64,000 bases of DNA from NCBI GenBank assembly GCA_963556145.1, contig OY744466.1, positions 4,836,001 to 4,900,000 of the forward strand, read 5' to 3'. Under the pieces are notes generated by a model. That model was not told where the DNA came from, ran no database searches, and was given only the letters and a program-made list of their open reading frames with translations. Position 1 is the first letter of the stretch. Each line of letters starts with the position of its first letter. Below, one piece after another: positions 34,501 through 46,703 of the stretch. A program made the translations under genes and the position numbers. Origin of the DNA: Hygrocybe punicea. Its lineage: Eukaryota > Basidiomycota > Agaricomycetes > Agaricales > Hygrophoraceae.

Positions 34501-34972
34501 AGAGGGTAGTAAGACTAGTGCTCACTGGCTAGTACTTCTGTCATTTTTGGAGGATATTGTGCTAATGGTTAAACTGGATGTTGTTGAGCTGAGTCATCAC
34601 CAGAGCTGGTCAATACTCCCTGGCTGGAACTTGAATGGATCCACAGTGTTTAGGCAATCAGATGAACACAGTACAAAATGATGAAATCCGATAGAGGTGA
34701 TGGTGTAAAGACTTACTTATTTTCAAGACCCATATAAGGTCAACCACATTCTTTTCAAGATAACTTAGCAGACATTACAACTCCCACTTCATGCACCCTT
34801 TATACCAAACTTAGGCCTATTAGCTCGTTACTGTGATGAAGGAGGATCGGACTTACTCGCCCCGCTTCGGGACTTACCGGTACCACGTGACCCACACGGC
34901 TGTCAATTTGCAGGCATTAATAACTTACTCGACGCCGTCCTCAACCTGAGCGCTGTACACTGACCCTATCCA
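31548..34972. other. No gene recognised; scattered minus-strand remnants
   Basis: About 3.4 kb without a recognisable family. Short minus-strand frames at 33543-33872, 33802-33999 and 34172-34357 have moderately protein-like composition and may be exons of a decayed gene, possibly upstream parts of the deaminase-like gene. No repeats with clear ends were found. Confidence 0.4.
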
Positions 34973-36420
34973 ATGTACACCATGAAAGCCTTGAACATCT
35001 CTCCCATAGGTGGTGTCGAAAACCTCACATCCGTCCAAGTTGCAATTCCTTCATACGACGTCCTTCTCAATGTCAAAGCAGCCTCCATCAACCCCGTCGA
35101 GGCCAAGATGAGGCAAGGCCATTGCATGCTTCATTCACCTCCCTTGACCATCTGACTCATGGAGCCCATTTGTAAAGGGCTGGAAAGTGGCACCTTTTTG
35201 TCTCGCGCGGCAGACTGACTTGATAGTTGGATTCCAGGTTCTATGGAACTTGATACTTTCAGGCTGGTTTCATCCGAGGTACGTATTATCCATCCGAGTC
35301 CCAAACGCTATGAGCTACACACTGTACCATGGCGTTTCGACTCATTTTACATAAGTACGAATAGGCTTCAATGCAGCCGGTAAGTTACACTCAGCTGGCT
35401 CTATCGTACCTGCACCTTCAACTTGGGTTAAGAGGTCTGGCTCTGCCTCACCGTACTCCAACGCCGAACCACGTCATTGCCCCAAAGCCGAAGACGATCA
35501 GCTTCGAGGATGCATCTGTCATGCCCCTCATCGGGCTCACAGCTTGGGAAATAAGCGGTGTTGAAAACCTCGCACCCATCCAAGTCCCTCAAAATTGGGC
35601 CATACGATGTCCTTGCCAATGTCAATGCGGTCTCCGTCAAACCCGTCGAGGCTGCGTGTTTCATTCACCTCCCTTGCAGTTTATAAATGGCTGGGGAAGT
35701 GGCATGGCGGAACGCTTTCTGTTGTGTTTTTGTCTCCCGGCGGACACTTACCGTGACGTGCCAGATCTCTGACTTGAACTCCTGCTTCTTGCTTTTAGGT
35801 TCCGTACGGTATACATGCGTCCGAGTCCTAAACGCTATGAGCTACGCACCCATACCATGGCGTTTCGACCCACCCCCACATCAATATTACTGTAATACGG
35901 CTTCAACGCAGCCAGCACTGTGCACTCAGTCGGCTCTGCCGTACTTACCTGCAGGCACCTTTAACTTGGGTCAAGAAGTCTCGCTCCTCGGCTCCACCGT
36001 GCCCGGTCACTCCAACGCCGAATACATCCTTGCCGTCACTGCCCCAAAGCCAAAGACGCTCAGCCCCGGTGACCCAACACGCCCCTCGTTGGGCTCACTG
36101 CTTGGGAACTCAGAGCCAGGTGCGATACGGCGCTGGGGGTGTCAACAGCATGGCCACCCTTCTCACGCGTAATGTCCGTGGTGTATCCACCGTCACCGTG
36201 ACTGCTTCTATGACATGTAAACAAGGCAAAGCAACTGCCTTTATTATTGTTCCTTTCCGTGTATCCGGGATCCCCGTACATCTCTTGTTGCAGCATCAAC
36301 CACACGAAATCACTCGGTGCGACACATGTCATCCTCTCATCGTGAACCCCTCAAGGCGCAAATTGATGCTCTTAACCTTGGGTGTGCCGATCAAATTACC
36401 GTGACGTTTCCGTGTTCACC
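34973..36420 (+). pseudogene. Tandemly duplicated MDR oxidoreductase pseudogene
   Basis: Pieces of a medium-chain dehydrogenase/reductase gene. MYTMKALNIS...VLLNVKAASINPVEAK (34973-35110) is the GroES-like N-terminus. APKPKTISFEDASVMPLIGL (about 35480-35550) is the cofactor-domain entry. A second set of the same blocks follows (35565-35660; TAPKPKTLSPGD near 36040-36070), and a C-terminal-like piece LKAQIDALNLGCADQI lies near 36350-36400. 35005-35560 and 35562-36115 are direct repeats with a period of about 550 bases. Stops and frameshifts are frequent. An intact MDR gene lies 1.7 kb to the right, so this may be a broken paralogue. Confidence 0.75.
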
Positions 36421-36674
36421 AAGTAAATGCCTCAATCTCACCCTGCGAGTCGCGCATACATGTAAGCTTTTCCTCTCTCGTATGCATTATTACAGCCTGG
36501 CTTTTCATGCACACGCATACACACGCTTCGAATGTAGTGACGGAAAGCGGTGAGACGATAGTCGTGCTCATGGTTGGTGCGTTTCAGTGATTTTTACTCC
36601 CGCCATTGTATTTTTATTTTCAGTTGTATAAATAAGAACTTGTCAAATTCAATTGCAATCGACATCAGGAGTTA

Positions 36675-37945
36675 TCATGTAGTATACGGTCCCCAGATAT
36701 GATCCGCACGCAAACCTACTTTTTCGCGCAAAAGATCAAACTTGACATCATTGTTGCATGTGGGCAATTCGCTCCACGTCTTGCGATAACCTTGTAAAAC
36801 ATCTCGCTTCCAGTCACCCGATGGTTCCATGAATGGGCCAACTTCATGACTGGTAGAAGGCTCAGTATCCTCATCTGTAGTGGGAGCATACTTGGCATCA
36901 AAACTGCCATCGCCAAATGGTGCCATCGCGGTGACCATCGCACGTCGCGTCAGACAATCCACGGCAAACGCCACGCCTCCTCCTTTGCCAAAAAAATGGT
37001 TCACGGGTCCTTGCAAATGATAATGGAGGGACAGTGTCTCCTTGCTGACCTCTCTGATAGTGGGGATGCAAGAGGGGGACCAGCCGGGTTTGGAAGGGGG
37101 GGCGTCGACGAGGAAAGAGATGGCTATGAAGATAGCGTGATAACCACGGTAGAACGTCTTGAAGACGGTGCCGCGAAGATATGGGGGTATGAAGGAGAGT
37201 GGTATGTCGGTCGTGAAGAGGGGTGAGTCGTGAGGAAGTGGCTGGAATTGAACGAAAATTTCTTTTTGCACAGGCCTTGGATAGCAGTGTGCAGGATCCA
37301 GTATTTCTTGCATGTGTTCAATCAGGTCGGCAGTGATTCCTACCGTCGTTGCCCGTTTAGTTGCCTGGAATGGATGATGGGGAACAAAGAACACTCACGT
37401 TGTAAACGGAATCGCATTCGCTGCGATAGCCAGCCTTCGACGCAGGTACCACAGGAACAATCAGCGATTTGTATCTCGGGAGCAGGTGGAACGCTCAAGT
37501 CGACCTCTTCGATTTTCTTGGGGATTTCAGAGGTCCAAGTCGCCGTCACCGCTGGAGCGGCATCACAGGTTTGAGAGGGCATCACGACGGGCTCGGACTT
37601 GAGCATGACAGTAGTACTCTGGACCACTGCTACCTTGTCCTGCTCGTGCTTGACACCACCCTTGTCCTCCTCATACTTTACATCTTTGTCCTCCTCGTGT
37701 TTCACACCATCCAGACCACGTTCCCCTGCATCCAGCGGAATACCAATCTCCGTCACCGTCTGTTTCTTGATTTCATCACCATCAACCACGCGCTGCTTCT
37801 TTGGCTTGACGGGGATAACCACATCAAATTTGAGTTTTCTCTTGAGAGTGGGTGGCTTCGAGCTCGCCACTGTGACTGTGGCCTTTTTAGCGCCACGAGG
37901 AGGCAGTTTGGGACGAGTTGGGGTAGATTATGCCGTAGATACCAT
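36675..37945 (-). CDS. Unknown protein with basic N-terminus, about 380-400 residues
   Basis: Main exons 37399-37882 and 36675-37339 join across a 59-base intron (37340-37398, donor GTGAGT, acceptor CGGTAG) in matching phase, with no internal stop. The frame from 37870 alone gives 378 residues. The nearest ATG is at 37945. Reaching it needs either a 60-base intron (37883-37942, donor GTATCT) or acceptance of an in-frame TAA five codons after the ATG. The N-terminal 60 residues are Lys-rich (LKRKLKF, KPKKQRV), resembling a nuclear localisation signal. Acidic, Lys-rich repeats (KYEEDKGGVKHEQDK) and a CSCGTC motif follow. The C-terminal 220 residues are compact and hydrophobic (SFIPPYLRGTVFKTFYRG) and resemble no family I know. 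It is divergent from the MDR gene. Confidence 0.7.
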
Positions 37946-38121
37946 CGTGGCCTCAACAAAGAACGCGTATGGAGAACACGTGATGTAAAACGCACATTCA
38001 CGTGATATCGTATGTCTGAAAACATGCAACTCTGTCGATCAACTGCGGCCACGTCAGCGATGCCGTTCAAATGGAAGCAGCGATGTAGGCTTTGCTCGTA
38101 GTAGCAACACCGTGACAGAAC
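37946..38121. promoter_or_regulatory. Divergent promoter with two CACGTGA sites
   Basis: The 176 bases between the two oppositely oriented genes contain CACGTGA at 37977-37983 and 37999-38005, 22 bases apart, about two helical turns. CACGTG is the core bHLH/CPF1-type E-box. Co-regulation of the two genes is an inference. Confidence 0.5.
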
Positions 38122-39491
38122 ATGTTACTGCCTGCAACCCAGAAAGCCTGCGTCGTTAACCGGAAAGGCCATCCATCCAAAGCAGTCGAGTTCAAGTCTG
38201 ACTGGCCAGTCCCGACCCAGCTGCCCAAAGGTCATGTCCTCGTCAAGGTGCAGGCAGCCGCCCTCAACCCCGTGTCCGTCTTCCATTTCCTAATGTTGGG
38301 TCCTTTGAATTATTAATAATATCTTCCCTCCACCAGAGGATACAGGTTCATGACAGTGTTCCCAAACCTATTCGCGAAAAGACCTCATATCGCCGAACAC
38401 GAATTGGCAGGAACCGTCGTAATTGCAAACGGAACCCAGTTTACCGTCGGAGACCAAGTATTCGGTCTAATCCCTCTCCAAGTCCCGCAAAAAACCCGCC
38501 AGGGAGCGCTTGCCCAATACGTGTCCGTCTCTTCCGATCACCTCGTACTCCGCCCTGAGAATATCACACCGGTTGAAGCGGCTGGGATTGCCATTGTAGG
38601 GTTGACGGCGTACCAGGCGTTGCGAGACGCAAAGTTGGACAAGGAGGTGGTGACGGAGGGAGCGGGGAAGAACCGGTCTATTTTCATCAATGGCGGGAGC
38701 TCCGGTGTGGGCGCCTTTGCAATCCAGATTGCAAAGGCGAGGGGTTATAGAGTCGTTGCGAGCGCGAGGGGGGAGAATGAAGACCTTGTCAGGAGTTTGG
38801 GAGCCGACGAGGTGAGTTTGCTGTTTCCCCAATTACACTTCATTACACAACCAACACCAGAAGTCCTTCCCCCCCAAATAAAAAAACAGTTCATAGATTA
38901 TACAATCGAACCGCTTGCTCAACACCTCGCGACGCATCCTCCCTCACCCAAATTCGATGCCGTCTTAGACGCTGTGGGTCTTCGGGACCCATCCCTCTAC
39001 CTCCGTTGCCCATCATACCTCGCTCCCGGCGGAAAATTTGTGTCCTCAGGTCCATTCCCGTATAATACCAGTCGCGTTGAAGTGCGGGGCTGGATCAGGC
39101 AGCTTGTGGAGGCATTTTTGAGGCCCCGGTGGTTAGGAGGTGTAAATCGGGATTACGTGTTTGTTCTGTTCTTCTTTCTGTTATGGGGGAGGTGATCGTT
39201 TGTGCTCGTTTGATTGACTAGAGTTTCTTTTCCCGTAGGTCTATTAACGTCCATTGCTGGAATGATTTGGTACCGCTACGAGAAATGGTTGCCGACGGTA
39301 CGTAAACGCAGGCCCTCCGTTTTCAATTTTTATTTCTGGGGGCTTACGGTAACGTACATCCAGGCATATTGAAACCAGTCGTTGATTCTGTATTCCCGTT
39401 CGATTACGAGGGCATCATGAAGGCTTACGAGAGGATCATGAGCAGAAGGGCAAGGGGTAAGGTTGTCATCAGCATTGATGACGATGAGTAG
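38122..39491 (+). CDS. MDR-superfamily oxidoreductase (quinone-reductase-like), five exons, intact
   Basis: Exons 38122-38273, 38337-38811, 38890-39158, 39239-39297 and 39364-39491 sum to 1083 bases: 360 residues plus TAG, with all phases agreeing. Introns are 63, 78, 80 and 66 bases. The GroES-like N-terminus (KGHVLVKVQAAALNP, HELAGTVV) is followed by the Rossmann motif NGGSSGVGAFAIQIAK (about 38690), GADE-FIDYT across intron 2, VLDAVGLRDPSLY, LAPGGKF and the C-terminal ILKPVVDSVFPFD...RARGKVVISI. No structural or catalytic zinc cysteine cluster is seen, so it belongs to the zinc-independent, NADPH-dependent quinone or enone reductase type. The donor of intron 3 (GTTTGT) is non-optimal but the protein alignment requires it. 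Probably cytosolic; substrate unknown. Confidence 0.9.
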
Positions 39492-39647
39492 CCGGGTGGT
39501 CTCATAGATAGTTCGGCATGCTGTCCAGTTTTCTTTCTTTTCCTTTCTTTTGGTACTTTTATAGGTGGCAATGGACAGCTTGCAAATATAATTACATGGC
39601 GCGCAAAATAAGATTTGAGCATTGTTCAAATACATTGCCATCCTTTA

Positions 39648-39680
39648 ACCATATGGAGTAATGCGGGTACTCCATATGGT
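39648..39680. repeat. Perfect 13-base hairpin
   Basis: ACCATATGGAGTA (39648-39660) and TACTCCATATGGT (39668-39680) are perfect complements with a 7-base loop, just left of the repeat-family fragment and about 160 bases after the MDR stop codon. Confidence 0.85.
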
Positions 39681-39689
39681 AATCTTGGT

Positions 39690-39770
39690 GAGCCCTTTCA
39701 GCATATCTTTTCCACAATACATGGGTCAGCTGAGATGGACAATTCCCACTTGAAGTAAGGCATGTCATGA
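39690..39770. repeat. Fragment of the 44-base-repeat element family
   Basis: GAGCCCTTTCAGC, TACATGGGTCAGCTGAGATG and GACAATTCCCACTT match the unique end of the copy at 62670-63030 and, inverted, 27690-27745. The tandem units are absent here. Confidence 0.8.
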
Positions 39771-40059
39771 GTGCACTCATGGGTGATCCAGATCCAAACT
39801 CACAAGTAGTGTTGCCATGGCTCTAGTGATGGACAGGTTTGGTTTGGTCCGGTTCTCGACCCAAATCCAGTGAACCCAGAACCGGACTCTTGGTCAGGTT
39901 CGGCTTCAAGCCTGAACCTCGGACCGAACCCTTGGTTCTGGTTCAGGTGGGTCCGGTTCACGTTCAGACTAGTTAGAACCGGAACCGAACGCAAATTTTA
40001 TCAAGCTTGTAGCTACATGATTTTGTAGCTATGTGGGTATAATTTCGTACTTACTACTG

Positions 40060-43000
40060 TCACAATTCCATCTCCCCTTCGCTGACCTCAATCCCATTGG
40101 TATCATCCCATATAAGCTTCAAATGCTCCCCAGCTTGATTAGCAGCCATCATATGACCATTCCAGTAGGCACTTTTGAGGAGCTGCAAGCTCTCAAAAGT
40201 TCGCGCACTTAGTTTATTGCGACGCGAAGTGGCTGTTAAACCACCACTCAAGAAAGCACGTTCCGAAGGGACTGCCGAGCCTTGGATTGCAAGGTAGTCA
40301 CATGCAATGCGGGAGAGGGTAGGGTACTGCAACATATGGTGCTACAATCATAAGTTAGTTTCATAACAGAACACCAATGAAGGCATACACATACTCCCCA
40401 CCATGAAACTACATTCTCGACAAGTTCGAGAGGGCTTTTAAGGTACATGCTGAGTTCATCTCGAGGCCCAGTTTGGGCACAATCTGCATCTTGGCGGGCC
40501 TGAACAGCCGCCCTCATCCATGTATACCCATATTGGGGTTTGCGTGGGCCTGCAAGCAAGTATCAGATAACATCCAGAAGAGTAGAGAATGCAACATACT
40601 AGAACTCAACACAATCTCGTTGTTCACAGGGACAACCGGCTCAACGTAATAGCAGTCAAACTGTTGACAACACTCAGTAATAGCAATCAAATAACATTAG
40701 ATATATGAACCACATTTTCAAGTGCTGTCACCCCCATCTCATAATACTCAGCATCCCATTTTCCCTCAGCATACGCCAATTTAATGTTGGGATCAAGCAC
40801 TTGAAATTGAAACGTCAGCAATATGTTGAGCACAGCAATGATGCAACTGACCAAGACAAATGAAGTAGGCATCAGTGTTGTCTACTTTCCTGTACCACTT
40901 TCGGAGGTTGGCCAACCCTGCCTCAATCGGAACATGGACCTCCACGAATCTCTTATGTTGTGCCATGTTCTCCCATGCTTCCTGGAGGAATTCAAGAATG
41001 GGAATTGTGCGCCAGACTGTGGGCAATTGAGAACTCGAAAATGTCTGTTGTGCATTCCCAGGCTCCTAGTAACTTGCTTGATTAATGACAAGATGACGTG
41101 AAACAAAGTATTCATACCTGGAGAACCTCGCGCATGAGTTCTAATTTCTCCCACTCTGTACGGTGAAGTCGAAAGTCCGAATAACGTTTTTGCTTAAGGT
41201 CAGGGACCTTGTCATCGTCGTCTGCAAGTTGAATGAAACGGTTCACACCCTGACGAAACAGTATCAGCAGCTAGTACTTCAGTAGACTAAACATGGAGAT
41301 ACGTACATGTTTGAGTGTTAGGATACGGTCCAAAAACTCGTATAAGGATGCCCATCGAGTACGAATCCAGCCAATGAGCTGAAGAGGAGGGGCATCCACT
41401 TTATGACAACACTGCTTGAAAAATTCCCTCGCTTGAGGTGATTTGCGTATCTGCTCGTGCATTCAGAATAGTAATTTCAATGAGTGATGAAAGATATTTG
41501 CCTGCGTAACTAAAGCCAGAGCTTTGCCGACCGCATCACCAACCTCAAAATCGACATCAGACTCATCAAGATCTTCTCCGTGCCCATCGCCATCACCATC
41601 GTATCGATGAATATCAATATCATCGAGGTCAACGTCATCAATGTTGCCACTCTGGACCACCTGCTTCACCTTTTTGATCAGGGCCTGTGCAGAAGTGGGC
41701 GCTATGCCTTTGATGAAGTGACCAGCAGCGAGATGAACTGCATGCTCCATGCACCTGATGCAAGAATGCGAGTCAACACATGAGACAATGACATTAACAG
41801 CACACAGCAACACACCTGATTCTACACTGAGCAGGGTCCCAGCGTTGTTCCAAATGGTCAAGTAACTTCCCAAGTTCTGACATGGCAGTATCATTGTTGG
41901 TAGTGATGGGGAAGTTCGGTTCGGTCCGGTTTTCGGCCTTTTTGCCCCAAACCGAAACCGAACGGTTCGGTTCCTACCAAAAAATCCCAAACCGAAACCG
42001 AAACCGACGTAAACGGTTTACGTCGGTTTGGTTTCGGTCCAGATGCGGTCTGAACCGCGAACCGCGTGGGGTGGGGGCCCTCCCTCCCATCTGACCTCGC
42101 AAGAGCGCTGCACACATCAATCGACGTGGCTAGCCTCATTACAAGGTGGGATTGGGGGTTGGTGGGCTGCACGGCCCTGTCCTAGCGAAACACACGCGTC
42201 GAACGCGTGTGTTCCGCCTCGGCTGTTGTCGATTGGGTGTGGTGGTGGTGGTGGTGATGCCCCAACGCGTCAGACGCGTTGTGCACGCGACGACGGGCGT
42301 GTTGGCCCCGCGTTGGTCCTGCGTTGGTTGTTTTCGGCGAGCGCATGGTGGTGGCGTACGGGCCTCTCCGCGTGGGTGTCCCGACGCGTCATGCGTGTTG
42401 TACACGCGCGGCGGGCGGGTTGACCCCACGTTGGCCGCATTGGTGTTGCATGGTGGTGGTGGTGGTGGTGGTGGTGTTGCATGGTGGTGGTGGTGTTGTG
42501 CCGCGTTCCATTATATACAAATAAAATCAATAAAAGAAAGAATAAAAATAACATACCATGAAGGAGCAGGGGTGGATGCACCACCCCCCGCTGCTCGACA
42601 ACTGCCACTCCACCCCGTTCACGTTCGTTTGCGTGCGCGCGCGTTGGAGGCGTTGGCGTGTCCGGTGCGGCGTTGATCGCTGCTGTCGTGGTTGTGGCCG
42701 TCATGGTGGCAGTCGCTGTCGTTGCCGTCGTGGTGGTGGTGATGGTGATGGTGGTGATGGTGGTGTGCGTCAACCTGTAATGTGTTAATGCGTTAGTTAA
42801 GTTCGAATAAATATAAATAAAAAACATACGAGGGCGGCAGGGAGTACCCCGCCGCCCGTTTTGTCGACCTCGGGTGCTCCATCGTCCTCGTTTGGTGTAC
42901 ATCGGGGTTGTTGTTGGTGGGGGTTGGTGAATTTGGGTGACTTTCGAAGTCAGCCAAGTACTGTCGGTTTGCGGTTCAAACTCAGTTTGAAACCGTTTCG

Positions 43001-44976
43001 GCCCGCGGCCAAATCTCCAAACCGGAGACCGAACCGTTCGGTCTCAGCCGAAATTTCCCAAACCGAAACCGAAACCGGTGGTTTCGGTTCGGTCTAAACC
43101 GGGTTTGGGTCGGTCTGAGACCGAACTTCCCCAACACTAATTGTTGGATGCATTATCCGACGTGAACCAGCCAACCTATGCAACGTCAGATATATTAGAG
43201 AGGGCAACAAACACAACACACCTTATCACGGATATCGTAGCGGTTCACCATGCGGAAAATAATATTCGCAAGGTTGGCACCAGAGTGGTTGCCTTCAATT
43301 GGGGTAAATGCGAGTTGATCCGTCTTGAGTTCCCAATCCTCAGGATGGTCAACCGGTGCAGTAATATAGTGTCCAGTGATGGAGAGGAAAGGGTCTCCAT
43401 TCTTTGAGGTCCATGAATCAAACGTGAACGAGACTTGCCCAGGGATATCCTGGGACATTGATTAAGAACACTGAACTGGACGTCATTGTGAATACACGTA
43501 CCTTGAGCTGGGATTTCACACACTCTTCCGCCAACATTGCCCTACCAACAATTTCCATTTGGAGTTTTTTGCGATGTGGGATGTCTTTGTCCATGAGTGA
43601 CGGCCTCAAGTATGTGACAAGGCGGCAGAATGGGCCTTTGTCAACTAGTTGGAAAGCCTGTACATCGGATCATTAGTCAAAGTGGATAAATAAGAGATGG
43701 GGGTCATGACCTTGTCCTCGCAGACTAGTCAAGAAGGCCATTCGTCATGAAGGCCGGGACTTTTGTGATGGATCCATCCAACTTGGCCTGTTCATATCTG
43801 AGTAAAGTTTCAGAGCAGGTTCAAATGTAAATCATAGATCATTACCTGTCCAGGCTATTCATGCTTGTCTCTTTGGTAAGCACTCGCGGATGGAGTGGAA
43901 TACTCATCCTGCTGCAGCGGTCCTTGTACAGCATAACATGATCAGGGTGTCTATGGTGTCAACAGCATCAGCTACAAGATGAATGTCCAAATTGGTTTTA
44001 TTACCTTGCAATGTGCATGTGTAGGGTAGAAACTCCTCCAGTGAAGAAGCAATGCTTCTTTAAGACAAGTTTACTCCTTCGTAACAAATCAAATTAGCTG
44101 CTGTGAAAACTCGTTCTCAATTGATGGCACATACTTGCATATCCAACACCAATGGCCAGATTCCTCATTCCCAGTGTCAATGTCGATGTGATGGTCATCA
44201 CGCTCAAAGATAGTGCACACATCAGCGGTGCGATCACTCTTGGTTCAAAAGCTAGAAAACTGAACCAATTCTATTCAGTAGTAGTCCTCGTCATCATGTG
44301 AAAGGCTTACCTGGTGGTCTGCATTGCCCATGCTTTTGGTGGACATGTATGCTTTCTCGGTATCGCCATCCTCAGCCGCACTCACATCACCATCGATCTC
44401 TGTCGCATCACCATCATGACCTCCATCAAACTCGTCATTGGAGTCATCAACCTCCAATGGAGGTAAGTCCTCGAGGCCGACATTTTCCTTGTTGCTGTCA
44501 GCGTTTCCATCAGCAACATCAGCAACAATTCGGCGGATGACACATCGAGCATTCGGTTTAGCAAGAGACTTCCTTTTAACTCCCAAGGCGCTGGCTTCCA
44601 CATTATCGGGGTCCCGAGCTTTTGTCGAAGGATGCAGGGTGCAACGCGTACGACGTGCACCAGCTATTTTGGGAGATGGAGTACGATGCACGAGCTTGGT
44701 AGACACGGGCAGGGGGGGAGCGAGAATGGGAGTATCATCATTCGCATCATGGTACCAGGTGATCTGAGAAGCATCAAGAAGCTTGCCGTCGTTGCCTACT
44801 GCACAATCAGTCATTGCAGAGTGTTGTTGCATGAAAGACAGCACTACGTTGTACCTTTTATACCACAAAATACATAGGGGTTCATTCTGCGTTAGCTGCC
44901 TCGGCCGTCCACACTGCATTAGTCTCATCTCATAAGTTTTGACGAGAACTATACAGATAATTAGGGACATGGCCAT
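40060..44976 (-). pseudogene. hAT transposase gene, interrupted
   Basis: Minus-strand order: an acidic, low-complexity N-terminal exon (44275-44976); a BED-type zinc-finger region (44115-44245: RTADVCTIFERDD...SGHWCWICK); HPRVLTKETSMNSLDRYE and VDKGPFCRLVTYLRPS (43570-43800); the first catalytic block FTFDSWTSKNGDPFLS (43380-43430); and LGWFTSDNASNN ending at 43140. The MITE 41901-43139 intervenes, then DTAMSELGKLLDHLEQRWDP and CMEHAVHLAAGHF (41690-41900), IRTRWASLYEFLDRI (41330-41390), and the C-terminal dimerisation domain (40063-40335: IQGSAVPSERAFLSGG, RNKLSARTFESLQLLKSAYW). Small introns separate several blocks. The enzyme would cut at the TAGTG ends and make 8-base duplications; this copy is broken by the MITE. 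Confidence 0.9.
41901..43139. mobile_element. Nested hAT MITE in the transposase gene, 1239 bases
   Basis: Ends TAGTGATGGGGAAGTTCGG and, inverted, TAGTGTTGGGGAAGTTCGG; perfect 8-base duplications ATTGTTGG at 41893-41900 and 43140-43147. Subterminal GGTTCGGTTTCGG-type repeats, a GC-rich centre with several ACGCGT-type short palindromes and GGT tracts (42436-42500, 42730-42770). Open frames in the centre (for example 42270-42902 minus) are repeat-driven. It has no transposase. Confidence 0.95.
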
Positions 44977-45260
44977 CAGTCATCATGAAACAGCTACAGA
45001 AAAGAAAGGTACTTACAGGAAGGGTTAGGTCGGTCACTGCATCGAGAGAAAGCGGTCGAATGTATCGCGAGAAAGACGGGAAATCTGAAAAAGTTGGTTA
45101 GACCAACATGAAATATAATATAATATAAAATACCGTCCCTGCTAAGCATTGTGGGTGCCAGGCAACATCATGATGACCGCAATGGAACCCAAATGCATTG
45201 CAAATCAAGTGGACTGAGAAGGATAGGCTGGAAAAAAAAAGGGATGAGTTGGGATACAAA

Positions 45261-46703
45261 TAGTGTTTCAAGGTCCAGTCCATAGGACCAGAAAAAAACC
45301 GGGACCCAACCGGACTGAACCAAAAAAGACCGGACCACCGGTTGCGGTTGCGCCCGATGTGGGAGGCTGCCGGTTGCGGTTGCCCGATTTGGCTCACCCT
45401 TATACAACCGAGTTGCAACTGGCTGCAACCAGTTACAACCGGACTTTCCGGTTCACCTCGTAGATAGGGAAATTGTATATTTTTTGTGTATGTAGATAAT
45501 AAAACTAAGGGACAAATTATGTATTATAATAGTGGGCATGGCACTTTGCCCTGCCCTGCCCAATTCTTGTTGGTGCCAATGATGCGGCTTTCACCCTCGC
45601 GAGGTAGATGGGGGGGCCTCATGTGAGGCCATGGCCCTTAACCTGCTGTTTTCCATGACTTGGGGCGCCACATACCTCGCGCGGGCCAGACGCGCGTCAA
45701 TTGACGCGGTTGTCACCCTCGCGAGGTAGATGGGGGGCCATCCTCGCTGCCATCCTCATTGGATGTGGGGCCATCCTTGATTGGGCTGTTGGTGTCCAAT
45801 GGAGCTGGCCGTTGGGGGGACTGGCAGTGCTTGTCCAGCGGGGCCATCCTGTTGGCCCTTTCTGCATCCTTCATTATTACCATGCCGAATTCCTTGCAAA
45901 CGACATCTGTGTGTCTGTTGATGCATCAGCCCATGTTTGCGAGGTGTGTGGTTAGCAAGATGTCGATGGGACAAAGGTGGCATACGTACCTGGGCCGGTA
46001 GGTGGGCGCACCACCCTCCCAGCCTTCAACTTCCCTGTCGTCGTCATCATCGTCATCTTGTTGTGACGTGGGTGTTGGTAGTGGTCATGGTCTTGTCATC
46101 ATGCGCCTTTCTGTGGTCCGATCCATGGTTCCTGTGGGAGATGGTGGTGGGTTGTATTATTCGTTGTCATTGTCGCAGGTGCTGTACTTGTTCTTGCAGA
46201 ATCTTGTTGTTGTGTCACGGTTGTGATGGCTGTGTGAATTGTTGTTGTCGTTGTGCTGACCGATGTCGCGGTGAATATCTACATTAGAAAGGTAAAATGT
46301 TAGTGAAATATACACAGTACAACGAAAAACAGAAGACTTAACTTGAGCAGAAGGGTTCACAATCACGAACCGTTCTGCTTGACATTGTGGTCGGAGACTC
46401 GGAGTTGAGGTAGTGTCACTTATGTGACGAGAAGTCACACTTACAATTACAATTCAATATTCTAAGCTTTGAATAGTATAAACCGGTCCAGACCTGGTGC
46501 AAAACCAGTCTGGACTGGTTATTAACTGGTTCAGGTTAAAACCAGTTTAAACTGGTTAATGGACCGAAAAAAACCGATGGCAACCGGTTTCTGTCAGTCC
46601 GGTCCGGTTTTTTTTCATTTTTGCAATGTTAGGCAACCGGTCCAGTCCCGGTTAACTTCCAAAAAAGGCAAAAAACCGGACCTAACCGGACTTTAAAACA
46701 CTA
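45261..46703. mobile_element. Second nested hAT element, 1443 bases
   Basis: Ends TAGTGTTTCAAGGTCCAGTC and, inverted, TAGTGTTTTAAAGTCCGGTT; perfect 8-base duplications GATACAAA at 45253-45260 and 46704-46711. Subterminal sequence is rich in AACCGG and GGTTGCGGTTGC. CACCCTCGCGAGGTAGATGG occurs twice (near 45591 and 45714). No transposase domain is present. Confidence 0.94.

Noticed and set aside
42139..42902. Open frames up to 210 codons on both strands
   Set aside because: Inside the nested MITE, GC- and GGT-rich, overlapping in many frames, no domain.
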